DNA of 64,000 bases from Micromonospora profundi (GCF_011927785.1 NZ_JAATJK010000001.1:1922001-1986000), one strand, 5' to 3'; shown: positions 16,022 to 25,797, counted from the stretch's first letter. Numbers and translations are program-made. Notes: generated by a model not told the origin, from the sequence alone.

Positions 16022-17443
16022 TCAGCCCAGGAACAGTTGCACGAGCACCAGCACGGCCAGCAACGCCGGCCCACGTGACCCCTGGCGCAGCAGGTCCACC
16101 GGGACCATCCCGAACGGCGTGTTGACAGTCGCGCCGCCGTAGTTGATCGGCGGTCGGGTGCCAGCCCGCCAGGCGGCGGCCACCACGCCGAGCGCCAACG
16201 TCGGCGCCAGCCAGGGCGGCCCGGCCTCGACGGTCGGCAGGGTCAGCAGCCACCACAGGCCCGCACCGATCGCCGGCACCACCACGTGGATTCCACGCAG
16301 CAGGTTGTCGCTTCCGCCGAGCGCCCGGCGCAACCCCGGCGACCGGCTGATCGACCGCAGGCCCCCGGTGAGCCGGTCGGTGGCGAGGTAGGCGAACACG
16401 ACCTGCGCCGCGCCGGCCAGCCCGGGCAGGGCGAGCGCGGCAGCGTACTGGACGCCGACGAGCGCAGCCCAGATCAGCACGGCGCTGGGGTGACGGCGCA
16501 ACCGACGTACGTCGACCTGCAACAGCGCCCACCAGCTCGGCCCGGGCCGGATCCGGCTGCTGCGCACCCGGCCGATGCGACGCCACCGGCGGCTCTCCAT
16601 CAGGCTGGTGAGCATGCTCGGGTCGAGCAGGATCGTCGCCGTGGCGGCGGCATTGGCGAACTGCGCGCCGGTGGTCAGCGTGGCCCTGTCCACCCGGGGT
16701 AGCGCGCGGACCGCGAAGAGCGTGCCGGCGACAGCGAGCGGCACCCCCACGGCGACCAGCGCGGCCGTCGGCAGCGTCGCCGGCTGGGGCAGCCCGTTGC
16801 CGAGTCGACCGGCGAGCACCACCACGGCCGTGACGACGCCAGCCGCCACCATCGGCACCACGCCGACGAGCGTCGGCCACCGCCGGCCCGCCCGGTCACC
16901 CTGGGCGACGACGCTCAGGGCCAGCGCGGCAGCGCCCCACCCGGCGCCGGCGCCCGCCGCCCAGCCCAGGGCGCCCGGCTCGGTGACACCGCCCAGCACC
17001 GCCACTGCCACGCCGAGCAGCGCCGTGCCGGTCGCCGCGCCCACCAGCAGGACACCGAGGCGGGGCGCCAGCCAGGCCCGCCGGTCGACAGGGGCGCTTG
17101 TCACCCAGCTCTGCGTGGCCGGCGTGACAAGCAGCGGGCCGAGCGCCCGCAGACCCCGCCAGGCCAGCCCAGCGCCGGCCAGCAGCGCCGCCACCGCCAG
17201 CCACCACCGCACCCCCGGATCGGCCCGGCCGACGGTGGGGGAGGCCAGCATGTCGCGGCTGGCGCTGATCGCGAACCAGCCGTACATGCCCACGAACAGC
17301 ACCATGACGTACGCGTCGCCAAGCACGTCGCCGAGCGAGTGCTCGTGGTGACGACGGCGGGCCAGACGCAGGCGCGTACGCACCTGACGGGCTCTGGGCA
17401 CCCCGACCGGCGCGTCGGCGATCGTGGCAGGTGGTGCGGTCAC
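16022..17443 (-). CDS. ABC transporter-associated multi-span permease
   Basis: The 473-residue protein has about ten to twelve hydrophobic helices separated by arginine-rich loops (RRRHHEHSLGD, MESRRWRRIGRVRSSR). It resembles the large poorly characterised actinobacterial permeases that pair with a lone ABC ATPase. GTG 17443 overlaps the stop of the preceding ATPase gene by four bases, so the two are coupled. It ends a six-gene operon. The substrate is unknown. Confidence 0.72.
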   Translation of the reverse strand: MTAPPATIADAPVGVPRARQVRTRLRLARRRHHEHSLGDVLGDAYVMVLFVGMYGWFAISASRDMLASPTVGRADPGVRWWLAVAALLAGAGLAWRGLRALGPLLVTPATQSWVTSAPVDRRAWLAPRLGVLLVGAATGTALLGVAVAVLGGVTEPGALGWAAGAGAGWGAAALALSVVAQGDRAGRRWPTLVGVVPMVAAGVVTAVVVLAGRLGNGLPQPATLPTAALVAVGVPLAVAGTLFAVRALPRVDRATLTTGAQFANAAATATILLDPSMLTSLMESRRWRRIGRVRSSRIRPGPSWWALLQVDVRRLRRHPSAVLIWAALVGVQYAAALALPGLAGAAQVVFAYLATDRLTGGLRSISRSPGLRRALGGSDNLLRGIHVVVPAIGAGLWWLLTLPTVEAGPPWLAPTLALGVVAAAWRAGTRPPINYGGATVNTPFGMVPVDLLRQGSRGPALLAVLVLVQLFLG

Positions 17444-18063
17444 CGGCCGATCTCGATCCGCTCGTCGACCACCGCGTCGATCAACTCCGGGTCGTGCGAG
17501 GCCAGCAGCACTGCGGTGCCGGCGTCCCTCTCCCGGCGCAGCCGCTGCGCCAGCCACTGCCGGCCACGCACGTCCAGCCGCTGCTCCGGCTCGTCAAGGA
17601 TCAGCACCTGACGGGGGCGTACGAAGCAGGACGCCAGGGCCAGCCGGCGGCGCTGCCCGCTGGACAGGGTCACCGGCAGTTGGTCGCGGGCCGGCTCCAG
17701 GCCCAGCTCGACGAGCACCTCCTCGACCGGCTCGGCGTTGCCCCCGTGCGCGTACGCGACAAGTTCCAGGTGCTCGACCACTGACAGGTCGGGAAAGAAG
17801 TCGATGTCGTCCAGGGCGGCGGCCACCAGCGCCCGTACCTGCGGATCGGTCTCGTCGGCCCGGCGGCCCTGCACCAGCACCTCACCGGCGTCCGGCCGGT
17901 CGGCACCCACCACGCAGCGCAGCAGGGTGGTCTTGCCGCTGCCGTTGGGGCCCAGCACCACAGCGATCCGGCCCGCCGGCAGCGCGAAGCTCACGTCGTC
18001 GAGCACCACCAGGTTGCCGAAGTTGCGACTGAGTCCCCGTACCGTGAGCGCATCCACGGTCAC
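17440..18063 (-). CDS. ABC transporter ATP-binding protein (intact motifs)
   Basis: This 207-residue ATPase carries an intact Walker A (GPNGSGKTT, about 37-45), signature LSSGQ, Walker B LILDEP, and switch histidine in LLASHDPEL. It should energise the permease it overlaps by four bases. The start is GTG 18063 with GGGAG upstream; GTG 18057 is an alternative. It lies 49 bases after the STAND-TPR gene. It contrasts with the motif-less ATPase at the operon's start. Confidence 0.88.
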   Translation of the reverse strand: MTVDALTVRGLSRNFGNLVVLDDVSFALPAGRIAVVLGPNGSGKTTLLRCVVGADRPDAGEVLVQGRRADETDPQVRALVAAALDDIDFFPDLSVVEHLELVAYAHGGNAEPVEEVLVELGLEPARDQLPVTLSSGQRRRLALASCFVRPRQVLILDEPEQRLDVRGRQWLAQRLRRERDAGTAVLLASHDPELIDAVVDERIEIGR

Positions 18064-18112
18064 ACACTCTCCCAGACCGTGCCGTCGGCGGTGAGTCGCC
18101 CGTCGGCGGCGG

Positions 18113-20530
18113 TCACGTGTCGCCGAACACGGCGTCGGAGTCACCCGGCACGGCGTCGGAGGCGTCCCGCACGGCGTCGGAGTCGTCCAGCCGGGTGTCG
18201 GCGGCGGCCAGCACCGGCTCGTCGTGGACCTCCTCGGCCACCGATGCCGCGTCCACCCAGTGCCGCCGCGCCTCCGCGCGGTCACCCAGCGAGTCGGCGG
18301 CGTCGCCCAGGTAGAGCAGGGTCCGGGCCAGCCCCGGGGTCGGCCGGCCGGCCTCACGCAGCCGCCGGCTCTCGGCAAGCAACTCGTATGCCGCCCGCGC
18401 CTGCCCCGGTGCGCTTGTCAACAGCGTCGCCCCGGCGTTGAGCAATGCCGCTGCCCGGCTGGTCGGATCGTTCACCGACTCGTACTCGCGCAGCGCCGCC
18501 CGCCACGCCTGCGCGGCGTCCAGGTGCTCGCCGAGTGTGGCGTGCACGAGCACGAGGTTGGTCAGGGCCGCCGCGTAGCCGCGCGCGTCACCCACCGACC
18601 GGAACGTGTTGGCCGCACGCACGAGGTGGTGGTGGGCGGTGTCCAGCTCGCCCCGCGCCAGCTGGGCCGCGCCGAGACCCAGGTCGGTGAGGGCGTGCCC
18701 GGCCCGGTCCGCCGAGGAGCGGTGCCGGCGGGACAGCTCCAGGTGCTCCACCGCGTCGTCGAGCTGCCCCAGGTCGAGCAGGGCCAGACCGAGGTTCATC
18801 CGGGCCTGGGCGGTGCCGCGCCGACCCCGTTCGGCAACCGCGAGGGTGAGCGCGGCGGCGGCGCCCTGCGGGTCGTGTCGGCGTCGACGCAGCACGCCCA
18901 GCTCGTTGTGCGCCCATCCGGCGATCTCCGGCCGGTCGTCGGCGGTCGGGGTGGCCAGCACGGTGCGGCAGACCTGCTCCCACTCGTCGAGCCGTTCCAC
19001 GTGCGCGAGCCATCCGCACAGCGCCACGGCCAGCCGGAACCACCAGCGGCGTACCCGACGGGGCAGCGTCTCGGCCGCGCCGGCCGGCACCCGTACCACC
19101 GCCAGCAGCAGCTCCTGGTGCAGGTCGAACCAGCCGTACGGGTCGTCGTCCAGCGGCAGTGACCACTCCCGGTCCGGTGGGGAGCCGAGCACTGCCAGGT
19201 TGGCCGCGTGCCGTTCGGCCCGACGGGCCAGGTGCCGGGTCAGCCGGGCCTGCGCGGCGACACGGGTCCGGGACGGTTCGGCGGCGCGCAGGTGCAGCCG
19301 GGCGTTGGCGGCGAGCAGCGGCCGGATCTCGTACCGGTCACCGGGTGCGCCGACCACGAACGCGGCGGCCGCGAGCTGGTCCAGCAGCGCGGTCACCCGG
19401 TCGGGGTGCCGGGCGGCCAGCGCGGTGATGGTCGGCCGGTCCACCGGGGCGGGGGTCAGCGACATCAGCCTGTACAGGCGGCGGGCCTCGCGGGTCAACG
19501 CCCGGTACGCGATGTCGCGTTCGGTGACCAGCTGGGCTGCCGGCGACACGGCGACCCGCTGGTGCGGCGGGGTGTGCACCGCGCGTCGCAGCGCGTCGAG
19601 CACGTCCGAGTGCCGCCAGCCGTGCTGCGCGGTGCGGTAGCCCAGCGCGCGGATCGTGCGGGGCTGCCTGCCGCACAGGTCGACGATGTCGCGTACCGCC
19701 GGATCGGTGCGCGGGTCGGCGCGGCGGGCCCGGGCGGCGGGCGCGGCACTGCCGGCCGCCGCGAACAGCTCGACCGCCTCGTCCGGGCCCGGCTCGGCGA
19801 TCCAGTGTGCGACCACCCCGCTGAGCCCGCTGAGCGCGGGCCCACCGGCGAACAACAGCCGGCAGGTGCGGGCGGTGGGTGGCAGCAGCGGCCGTACCTG
19901 CTCGGGACTGTCGACGTTGTCCAGCACCAGCAGGATCTTGCGGCCGTCGAGCCTGCGGCGTAGCGCTGCGGCGGCGGCCGCGAGGGCGTCCGGCCGGCCC
20001 GAGGCGGGCGGCGCGGTGCCCAGGACACCCGCCAGCGCGGTGAGCACCTGGCGGGCGGTGCGGGGCCGACCGCCCCGACGCAGGTCGAGGTGGTACTGGC
20101 CGTCCGGGTAGTCGTCCCGGCACAGGTTCGCCACTTGGACGGCGCAGGCGGAGGTGCCCACAGCCCGGCGGCCCAGCACCGCCACCGCGTGTTCGTGGGC
20201 GAGCAGGCCGAGCACCGTCTGAACGTGCTCGTCGCGGCCCGTGAACCCGGCCGGATACGGCAGCGTCGGCACGTCGGTGACGGGTGCGGTGACGACGTCG
20301 GTGGGTTCCGGGCCGGTCTCGCGCACGGCCCGGCGTCGGCGCATCTCGAACACCACGAAGCCGGCCGCGCCGCTGACGGCAAGCGCGATGCTCGCCGGGC
20401 CGAGCACGCTGGCGGCCAGCTCGGACAGCAGATTGCTGGCGAGGTTGCCGAGCACCCCGCTGACAAGCGTGCCGACCGCGATGAGCACCGGCCAGCGCGG
20501 CCCTCGACCAGCGCCGCCGGGCCTGGTCAC
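18113..20530 (-). CDS. membrane STAND-like NTPase/TPR protein with degenerate P-loop
   Basis: The 805-residue protein has two hydrophobic N-terminal segments (about 13-35, 39-62), a basic RRRR stop-transfer, then an NB-ARC/AP-ATPase-like region entered by the usual FTGRD motif (96-100). The P-loop position reads GRRAVGTS (120-127), with threonine replacing the catalytic lysine. Walker B is kept (KILLVLDNVD, 198-207), but the later GLPL motif reads CGRQPRT. The C-terminal half (about 500-780) is TPR-like (NLGLALLDLGQLDDAVEHLELSRRH and repeats). GTG 20530 overlaps the permease stop by four bases. It may be a membrane scaffold; its function is unknown. Confidence 0.8.
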   Translation of the reverse strand: MTRPGGAGRGPRWPVLIAVGTLVSGVLGNLASNLLSELAASVLGPASIALAVSGAAGFVVFEMRRRRAVRETGPEPTDVVTAPVTDVPTLPYPAGFTGRDEHVQTVLGLLAHEHAVAVLGRRAVGTSACAVQVANLCRDDYPDGQYHLDLRRGGRPRTARQVLTALAGVLGTAPPASGRPDALAAAAAALRRRLDGRKILLVLDNVDSPEQVRPLLPPTARTCRLLFAGGPALSGLSGVVAHWIAEPGPDEAVELFAAAGSAAPAARARRADPRTDPAVRDIVDLCGRQPRTIRALGYRTAQHGWRHSDVLDALRRAVHTPPHQRVAVSPAAQLVTERDIAYRALTREARRLYRLMSLTPAPVDRPTITALAARHPDRVTALLDQLAAAAFVVGAPGDRYEIRPLLAANARLHLRAAEPSRTRVAAQARLTRHLARRAERHAANLAVLGSPPDREWSLPLDDDPYGWFDLHQELLLAVVRVPAGAAETLPRRVRRWWFRLAVALCGWLAHVERLDEWEQVCRTVLATPTADDRPEIAGWAHNELGVLRRRRHDPQGAAAALTLAVAERGRRGTAQARMNLGLALLDLGQLDDAVEHLELSRRHRSSADRAGHALTDLGLGAAQLARGELDTAHHHLVRAANTFRSVGDARGYAAALTNLVLVHATLGEHLDAAQAWRAALREYESVNDPTSRAAALLNAGATLLTSAPGQARAAYELLAESRRLREAGRPTPGLARTLLYLGDAADSLGDRAEARRHWVDAASVAEEVHDEPVLAAADTRLDDSDAVRDASDAVPGDSDAVFGDT

Positions 20531-22293
20531 CGGACACCGCCGGAGACCAGGCCGGCGACGAGTTGCCGCCGGGCGAGCACCATCAGCACCACCGGGAGCA
20601 CCGAGGCGAGCACCGACCCGGCGGCCAAGACGCCGCTGTTGGACACGAAGCCTCGGGTCTGCCCGGCCAGGAACAACCCCAGCGGCGTGGCCTCCGGCCC
20701 GCTGAAGAGCAACCCAACCACCAGGTCGTTCCAAACCTGGACGAACTCCAGAACGGAGACGGCGACAACGGCGGGCAGGTTGTGCCGGCCCAGCCGGCGC
20801 AGCGCGCCCCACCACCGTCGACCGCCCAGCCGGGCGCCGCGCACCTGCTCGGCGGGCAGGTCGGCGAACGCGTTGCGCAGCACCAGCACCGCGAACGGCA
20901 CGCCCAGCGCCACGTGCACAAGAGCCAACCCTCGGGCGGTCCCCGAGGACAGGACAACGCCCAGCACCTCGTTGACCGGGCCGGCGATCACCTGCACCGG
21001 CACGATGGTCGCGGCCATCAGCAGCAGGCCGGTCGCCTGCGCGGCAGGCCCGGTCAGCCAGGCCAGCGGGTACGCGGCCAGCAGCGCGATGACCAGCACC
21101 GTGGCGGTCACCACTGTGGCAAGCAGCAGCGTGAAGCCCAGCGTTCGCCACAGCTCACCGCTGGTCAGCAGGGCGTGATAGGAGCCCGCACCGGGTGGCG
21201 TCGACCACCAGCCGCGCGCCGCCGCGTCCACCTGCCCGTGTGCCGAGGTGGCGACGAGCACGACGAGCGGTATCAGCCACACCACCGCGGCGGCCGCGGC
21301 GAGCAGCCGGAACAGCCGTCGTGGCGGTGCCAGCGCGGCGGGCTCCGAGCCGGCCTCGACGCGCGGCGGCGGCCACGCCTGACGGACGAAGAGAGCGGCC
21401 ACCAGCATGCCGGCGACGACCGCCACCAGCCAGACGACGCCGAGCGCGGCGCCCGGCCCGGTGGTGGTGCCACCGGAGGTCTGCCAGACCCGCAGCGCCA
21501 GCACCGCCGCGTCGTCGCGCACCGACCCGGGCGTCATGACCAGGATCAGGTCGAAGGTCCGGCTGGTGCCGAGCGCCACAAGCGCGAAAACCACAGCGAC
21601 GGTACGCAGCAGCAGCGGCCTCCACTGCGCGTCCCACAGGACGTGCCGGCGACCGCCGCCGTAGGCGCGTACCGCGTCGGCCAGGCTCGGCGGCACCCGG
21701 TCCAGTGCGGCTCGGAAGACCAGCACCGCCAACCCCACCCAGGCCCAGACGAACGCCGACATCAGCGCCACAGTGACCAGGCGCGGCCCGAGCAGTTGGG
21801 GGACGTCCTCGGCGGACCGGCCGGTCAGCCGTGCCGCGACCAGGGTGGCCAGGCCACGGCCCGGGTCGGGGTCGTACATCAGCCGGAACGTCACGCCGGT
21901 GACGACGAGCGGCAGCGCCACCGGCACGAGCAGGATCAGCCGGACGAGCCCGCCCTCCTGGGAGCGACGTGATGCGACGGCGAGCAGGTAACCAAGCGCC
22001 GTCACCACCGCCGGCACCAGCACCGCCCACAGCACTGTCCGTCCGACCACGGCGCCGGTGCCCGGCGCGGCGAGGGCGGTGCGGAAGTGCTCCGCGCCGA
22101 CCCAGCGGCCGTCTGTCGTGACACTGGCGTGCAGGGTGCGCAGCACCGGCCACAGCAACAGCCCGCCGAGCAGCAGCGCGGCCGGCAACAGCAGCGCGGA
22201 CGTCGCTCCGGCCGCCGGGTACACGCGGCCACGGCGCGGTGGGCCGACGTCGTCGAGCACCGCGAACTCGCCGAGCACCTGGGTCTCGCTCAT
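20527..22293 (-). CDS. fused two-domain ABC permease (MalF-MalG type)
   Basis: The 588-residue protein contains two binding-protein-dependent permease domains in one chain: about 25-290 and about 305-585, each with about six helices. The first has GGGRRHVLWDAQWRPLL and the second GARLGGRRWWGALRRLGRHNLP, both at the place of the EAA loop that contacts the ATPase, though each deviates from the consensus. Separate genes are the norm for sugar importers. The start ATG overlaps the stop of the binding-protein gene (ATGA). The only ATPase in the same coupled block is degenerate. Confidence 0.8.
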   Translation of the reverse strand: MSETQVLGEFAVLDDVGPPRRGRVYPAAGATSALLLPAALLLGGLLLWPVLRTLHASVTTDGRWVGAEHFRTALAAPGTGAVVGRTVLWAVLVPAVVTALGYLLAVASRRSQEGGLVRLILLVPVALPLVVTGVTFRLMYDPDPGRGLATLVAARLTGRSAEDVPQLLGPRLVTVALMSAFVWAWVGLAVLVFRAALDRVPPSLADAVRAYGGGRRHVLWDAQWRPLLLRTVAVVFALVALGTSRTFDLILVMTPGSVRDDAAVLALRVWQTSGGTTTGPGAALGVVWLVAVVAGMLVAALFVRQAWPPPRVEAGSEPAALAPPRRLFRLLAAAAAVVWLIPLVVLVATSAHGQVDAAARGWWSTPPGAGSYHALLTSGELWRTLGFTLLLATVVTATVLVIALLAAYPLAWLTGPAAQATGLLLMAATIVPVQVIAGPVNEVLGVVLSSGTARGLALVHVALGVPFAVLVLRNAFADLPAEQVRGARLGGRRWWGALRRLGRHNLPAVVAVSVLEFVQVWNDLVVGLLFSGPEATPLGLFLAGQTRGFVSNSGVLAAGSVLASVLPVVLMVLARRQLVAGLVSGGVR

Positions 22294-23564
22294 CGGCCAC
22301 CTCCCGCGCTGCGGGCCGCCGCGGCGAGCTGCCCGGTGGCACGCCGGACCGCCTCGGCGGCGCGTACGCCACCTGTGACGTCGGCGAAGAAGTCCTGCAT
22401 GATCCGCCAGATGCCCACGCCGTCGGAGCCGGTGAACGCCCCGCGCAGCTGGTCGGAGAGGTCGAACCGCAGCGTGCCCGGATCGCGCATCTCGGCGGCG
22501 AACCGGCGGCGGACCGGATTCGTGTAGTCGGCCAGCGGGATCGTGGTGTTCGGTGACAGGTAGCCGCCGGCATGAAGCCAGGGGTGGAACGAGTCGGCCC
22601 TGGTCAGCCACTCGACCAGCTCGACCCCGCCCCGGGCGTCGGCGAACACGACAGCCGCGTCCCCGCCGACGATCAGCGGGCCGCCGCTTTCGGCGCTGGG
22701 GAACCGGAAGGCGGCCGCCTCCTCGGAGCCGCTGCGGAACCTGCTGCCCACCTCGGCCGTGAAGTCGGCCTCGAAGACCATTACCGCACGGCGGGAGCGC
22801 ACCACCTGGATCACCGACTCCTCGTACTGGGTGAGCAGGGCGCGACGGCCGCCCCCGACGAACGCGCCGTCGATGCTCCACAGCTCGGCGAGCCGGTCCA
22901 GGGCGTCGCGCACCGGCCGGCCCCGCCAGTCGGCGTCCGGCCCGGCCAGGGCGTCGTACGCGGCGGGCGCCAGGTCGGCCAGCACGTTCTCGAACCAGTC
23001 GGTGAGCACCCAGCCGTCGGCCGCGCCGATCGCCAGCGGCGCCGGGCCGTCCCCCCGCACGGCGAGCGTGCCGAGCCGGCGGGTCAGCGCGACCAGCTCG
23101 TCCCAACTGGTCGGCGGGTCGGGCAGCACCGAAGGCAGGTGCCAGATGAGGGACTTGTGCGCCGCCTTCACCCACACGCCGTAGCGGTGTCCGCCGGTCC
23201 TCAGCAGATCGTTCAGCCCGGCGGGCACCGCGTACTCGTCGGACGGGAGCACGGGCCGCAGCCAGCCCCGGGCGGCGTACTCGGTGACCAGGCCGGGACG
23301 CGGCAGGATCGCCACGTCCGGTGCGGTGCCGGCGAGATGCCGGGCGCGCAGGAACGCGTCGATGTCATTGCCGGCGCTGACCACGTGTACCGAACGGCCG
23401 TAGCCCTTCACGACCTGCCGGAAGCGGTCCAGTTCGCCGCCGCTCCACACCACCGCCACCTGCACCGAACGGGTGCTTCCGGCGCAGCCGGCGACGGTAG
23501 CGGCCGCGCCGACAGTGGCGGCGCGCAGCAGGGTACGCCGGGTGGTCCGGCCGCCCGGCGTCAC
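22290..23564 (-). CDS. Tat-exported extracellular solute-binding lipoprotein (family 1-like)
   Basis: The 424-residue protein starts VTPGGRTTRRTLLRAA with a twin-arginine motif and ends its signal in TVAGC, a lipobox, so it should be a lipoprotein on the outer face of the membrane. The rest follows the carbohydrate-type binding-protein pattern (SWDELVALTRRLG, GWVLTDWFENVL, GYLSPNTTIP, IMQDFFADV). It presumably delivers ligand to the fused permease. GTG 23564 overlaps the stop of the degenerate ATPase by four bases. The ligand is unknown. Confidence 0.82.
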   Translation of the reverse strand: MTPGGRTTRRTLLRAATVGAAATVAGCAGSTRSVQVAVVWSGGELDRFRQVVKGYGRSVHVVSAGNDIDAFLRARHLAGTAPDVAILPRPGLVTEYAARGWLRPVLPSDEYAVPAGLNDLLRTGGHRYGVWVKAAHKSLIWHLPSVLPDPPTSWDELVALTRRLGTLAVRGDGPAPLAIGAADGWVLTDWFENVLADLAPAAYDALAGPDADWRGRPVRDALDRLAELWSIDGAFVGGGRRALLTQYEESVIQVVRSRRAVMVFEADFTAEVGSRFRSGSEEAAAFRFPSAESGGPLIVGGDAAVVFADARGGVELVEWLTRADSFHPWLHAGGYLSPNTTIPLADYTNPVRRRFAAEMRDPGTLRFDLSDQLRGAFTGSDGVGIWRIMQDFFADVTGGVRAAEAVRRATGQLAAAARSAGGGR

Positions 23565-24193
23565 CGGGGCGCCCCTTCGGCCTCGGTGACCAGCTCGTGC
23601 CGCCGGGGGATCTCGGCAAGGGCGGCCGGGTCGGCCGTGCACACCAGCACCGCCACTCCGGGCGCGTCCGGCGGGGACAGTCGTGGCAGCAGGTCGCCGA
23701 GGCGGCTGCCGCCGGCCGGCTCGGTGGGCAGGTCGACCACGAGGACCTCGGGCAGGCACACCGCCGCGCGGGCCAGCGCCACCCGGAACCGTTGGGCGTC
23801 GGAGAGCAGGTGCGGTAGCAGTCCGAGCGTCGGGGCAAGCTCCAGCCGGTCGACCACAGTGGACGTCCAGTCGTCGGCCACCTCGTGCACCCGCTCGCGT
23901 TTGCGCTGGCCGTACTCGATGTTGCGGCGGACGGTGAGCTGCGGCAGCAGCGCGCCGCCGGCCGGCACGTAGCCGATCTGCCGACGCGGCGGCGGCAGCG
24001 CCGTCACGTCCCGGACGCCGACCATGATCCGCCCGGTGACCGGTGCGGCGAGCCCGACAAGCACCCGGGCCACCGCGGTGCCGACCGCAGGTGGCCCCAC
24101 AAGCGCCGTCGTCGTGCCGGCGGGGACGTCGAGGGTCACCGGCCCGGTACCGGGGACGGCGACCAGTGCACGTAGCCGTAACGTAGCCCTCAC
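23561..24193 (-). CDS. degenerate ABC ATPase-like protein (predicted pseudo-ATPase)
   Basis: About 210 residues align along their length with importer ATPases, but the catalytic motifs are changed. Walker A reads GPPAVGTA (33-40; Lys to Thr), the Q-loop IGYVPA, the signature LSDAQ (130-134), Walker B VVDLP (Glu to Leu), and the H-loop CTAD instead of THD. The frame is open and the overlap with the binding-protein gene is normal, so it is unlikely to be a simple pseudogene. No C-terminal TOBE region is present. The start is uncertain: GTG 24193 fits the domain edge, while GTG 24265 would add 24 unrelated residues. Confidence 0.72.
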   Translation of the reverse strand: MRATLRLRALVAVPGTGPVTLDVPAGTTTALVGPPAVGTAVARVLVGLAAPVTGRIMVGVRDVTALPPPRRQIGYVPAGGALLPQLTVRRNIEYGQRKRERVHEVADDWTSTVVDRLELAPTLGLLPHLLSDAQRFRVALARAAVCLPEVLVVDLPTEPAGGSRLGDLLPRLSPPDAPGVAVLVCTADPAALAEIPRRHELVTEAEGAPR

Positions 24194-24280
24194 CTCCGGT
24201 GACCGCGGGTGACGGTCCCCAGAGTGGCACACGATGCCGACAGTCGATGTCCCGCCGGCTTCCACTGTGGAAGCAGCGGA

Positions 24281-25273
24281 CTATCGCGCCGGCTGTCCGG
24301 TGGGGGCGTAGAGGGCCGCCAGCCCGGCCGCCGTGGCGGCCAGGCGCTCGCGGAGAGCGACGGGGGTCAGCACCTCCACGTCGGCGCCGAGGCGCAGCAG
24401 GTCACCGTGGGCATGGGTGAGCGACTCGATGGGCAGCACAGCGGTCACCCAACCCCGCGCGTCGGGTGGCCCGGCGCTGGCGTCCACGGCGGCCACCACC
24501 GGATCGCTGCCGACCTCCCGTAGCCGCTCGCGGCCGGCGGGGGAGAGCCTGACGGTGGCCTCGTCGCGGTGCAGGCGGGCCCGGAACCCCACGACGTGCG
24601 CCCGCCACCAGGCCGGCAGGTCGAAGTCGGCCGGTCGCTCGAACTCCTGCGCCAACGGGGTCAGGGCGAGGATCTGGTTGACCCGGTAGGTCGCCGGTGC
24701 GGCCCGGCCGGGTTGGGTGGCCACCACGTACCACCGGCCGCCCTTGAGCACCAGGCCGTACGGCTCCAGCACGCGGGTCACCTCACCGCGCCAGCCGCGG
24801 TAGCGCACCTCGATGCGGTGCTGACGCCAGACCGCCTCGGCGGTGCGGGCCAGTTCCGGGGACGCGTCGCCGTCGGCGTACCAGCCGGGGGTGTCCAGGT
24901 GGAAGCGCTGCTGGAGCTGGGTGGCCCGGTCGCGCAGTGGCGGTGGCAGCGCGGCGTGCAGCTTGAGTTGCAGCGCTGCCACCACGTCGCCGTAGCCCAG
25001 CTCGTCGGCCGGGCCGGGCAGCCCGGCCAGGAAGAGCCGGTCGGCTTCCTCGGCGGTCAGGCCGGTGAGCCGGGTGCGCCAGCCGTCGACCAGTTGGTAG
25101 CCGCCGGCGTGCCCGGCCTCCCCGTACAGCGGGATGCCTGCGGCGTGCAGCGACTCCACGTCCCGGTAGATGGTGCGGGGGGACACGGCCAGCCGCTCGG
25201 CGAGCTGCGCGGCCGTCAGCCGTCCGTGCGCTTGGAGCAGCAGGAGGAGGGAGAGAAGTCGACTGGCCCGCAC
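24281..25273 (-). CDS. DeoR-like HTH / WYL-domain transcriptional regulator
   Basis: The 330-residue protein has an N-terminal helix-turn-helix ([38 protein letters not shown], 4-38), [11 protein letters not shown], then a WYL ligand domain ([24 protein letters not shown]) and a WCX C-terminal part. YafY-like members respond to small ligands or nucleic acids. The start GTG 25273 was chosen because the HTH begins at once. It is divergent from a two-gene unit at 25318, and an inverted repeat lies between them. Confidence 0.87.
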   Translation of the reverse strand: MRASRLLSLLLLLQAHGRLTAAQLAERLAVSPRTIYRDVESLHAAGIPLYGEAGHAGGYQLVDGWRTRLTGLTAEEADRLFLAGLPGPADELGYGDVVAALQLKLHAALPPPLRDRATQLQQRFHLDTPGWYADGDASPELARTAEAVWRQHRIEVRYRGWRGEVTRVLEPYGLVLKGGRWYVVATQPGRAAPATYRVNQILALTPLAQEFERPADFDLPAWWRAHVVGFRARLHRDEATVRLSPAGRERLREVGSDPVVAAVDASAGPPDARGWVTAVLPIESLTHAHGDLLRLGADVEVLTPVALRERLAATAAGLAALYAPTGQPAR

Positions 25274-25277
25274 TTCA

Positions 25278-25294
25278 CTGACACTAGCTGTCAG
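25278..25294. promoter_or_regulatory. inverted repeat, operator candidate for the WYL regulator
   Basis: The sequence ctgacactagctgtcag has perfect 6-base arms (CTGACA/TGTCAG) and a 5-base spacer, in the 44-base divergent gap between the WYL regulator and the gene at 25318. Its position suits repression of both genes. Confidence 0.6.
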
Positions 25295-25317
25295 GGGACC
25301 GGCCGTACCGTCCCGGC

Positions 25318-25797
25318 ATGGCATTTCGCGACAAGGATCTGACAACGCCTCCACCGATCACTGTGGACGGCCGGCAACTCAAGCGCTACCACATCGACCA
25401 GCCGGAACGGCCCATCGAACCGGAGGTGGAGGAGGCCGCGTACGACCTGCTGCCCACATTGCTGAAGGACGTCCCGAGCGACGGCACCCCGGGCGCCGGG
25501 TGGGTGGTGCTGCACCGGGGCGCGGACACCGGCGCGTACCTGCTGGCCTACACCTGGGTGTGGGACAACGCGTTGGAGATCCGCGTCGCGGTGGCGGGAC
25601 AGCCGGCGCTGGAGTGCCCCGACCTGGACCCCGCACACTTCGTCGCACTGCGCCGCCCCGCCGTGGGCTGCGTGTGGGAGTTGGCGGTGCTGGAGCACGA
25701 GCGGGGCGCCTGGGTCCGGCACATGCTGGCGCCGGCGAGCCCTGACCTGACCGGTTACCTGAACGACACGCGCGCCGAAGGGCCGGTGGGCCGCTGA
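25318..25797 (+). CDS. conserved hypothetical protein
   Basis: The 159-residue soluble protein starts [27 protein letters not shown]. No signal peptide or helix of membrane type is seen, and I do not recognise the family with confidence. It contains [18 protein letters not shown] and [19 protein letters not shown], suggesting an alpha/beta fold. It diverges from the WYL regulator, and its stop TGA overlaps the ATG of the next gene by one base (TGATG), so both form an operon probably controlled by that regulator. Confidence 0.7.
   Translation: MAFRDKDLTTPPPITVDGRQLKRYHIDQPERPIEPEVEEAAYDLLPTLLKDVPSDGTPGAGWVVLHRGADTGAYLLAYTWVWDNALEIRVAVAGQPALECPDLDPAHFVALRRPAVGCVWELAVLEHERGAWVRHMLAPASPDLTGYLNDTRAEGPVGR

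Noticed and set aside
23561..24193. Degenerate ABC ATPase as a sequencing error or pseudogene
   Set aside because: The frame is open, the overlap with the next gene is normal, and changes affect separate motifs by substitution and not by frameshift.
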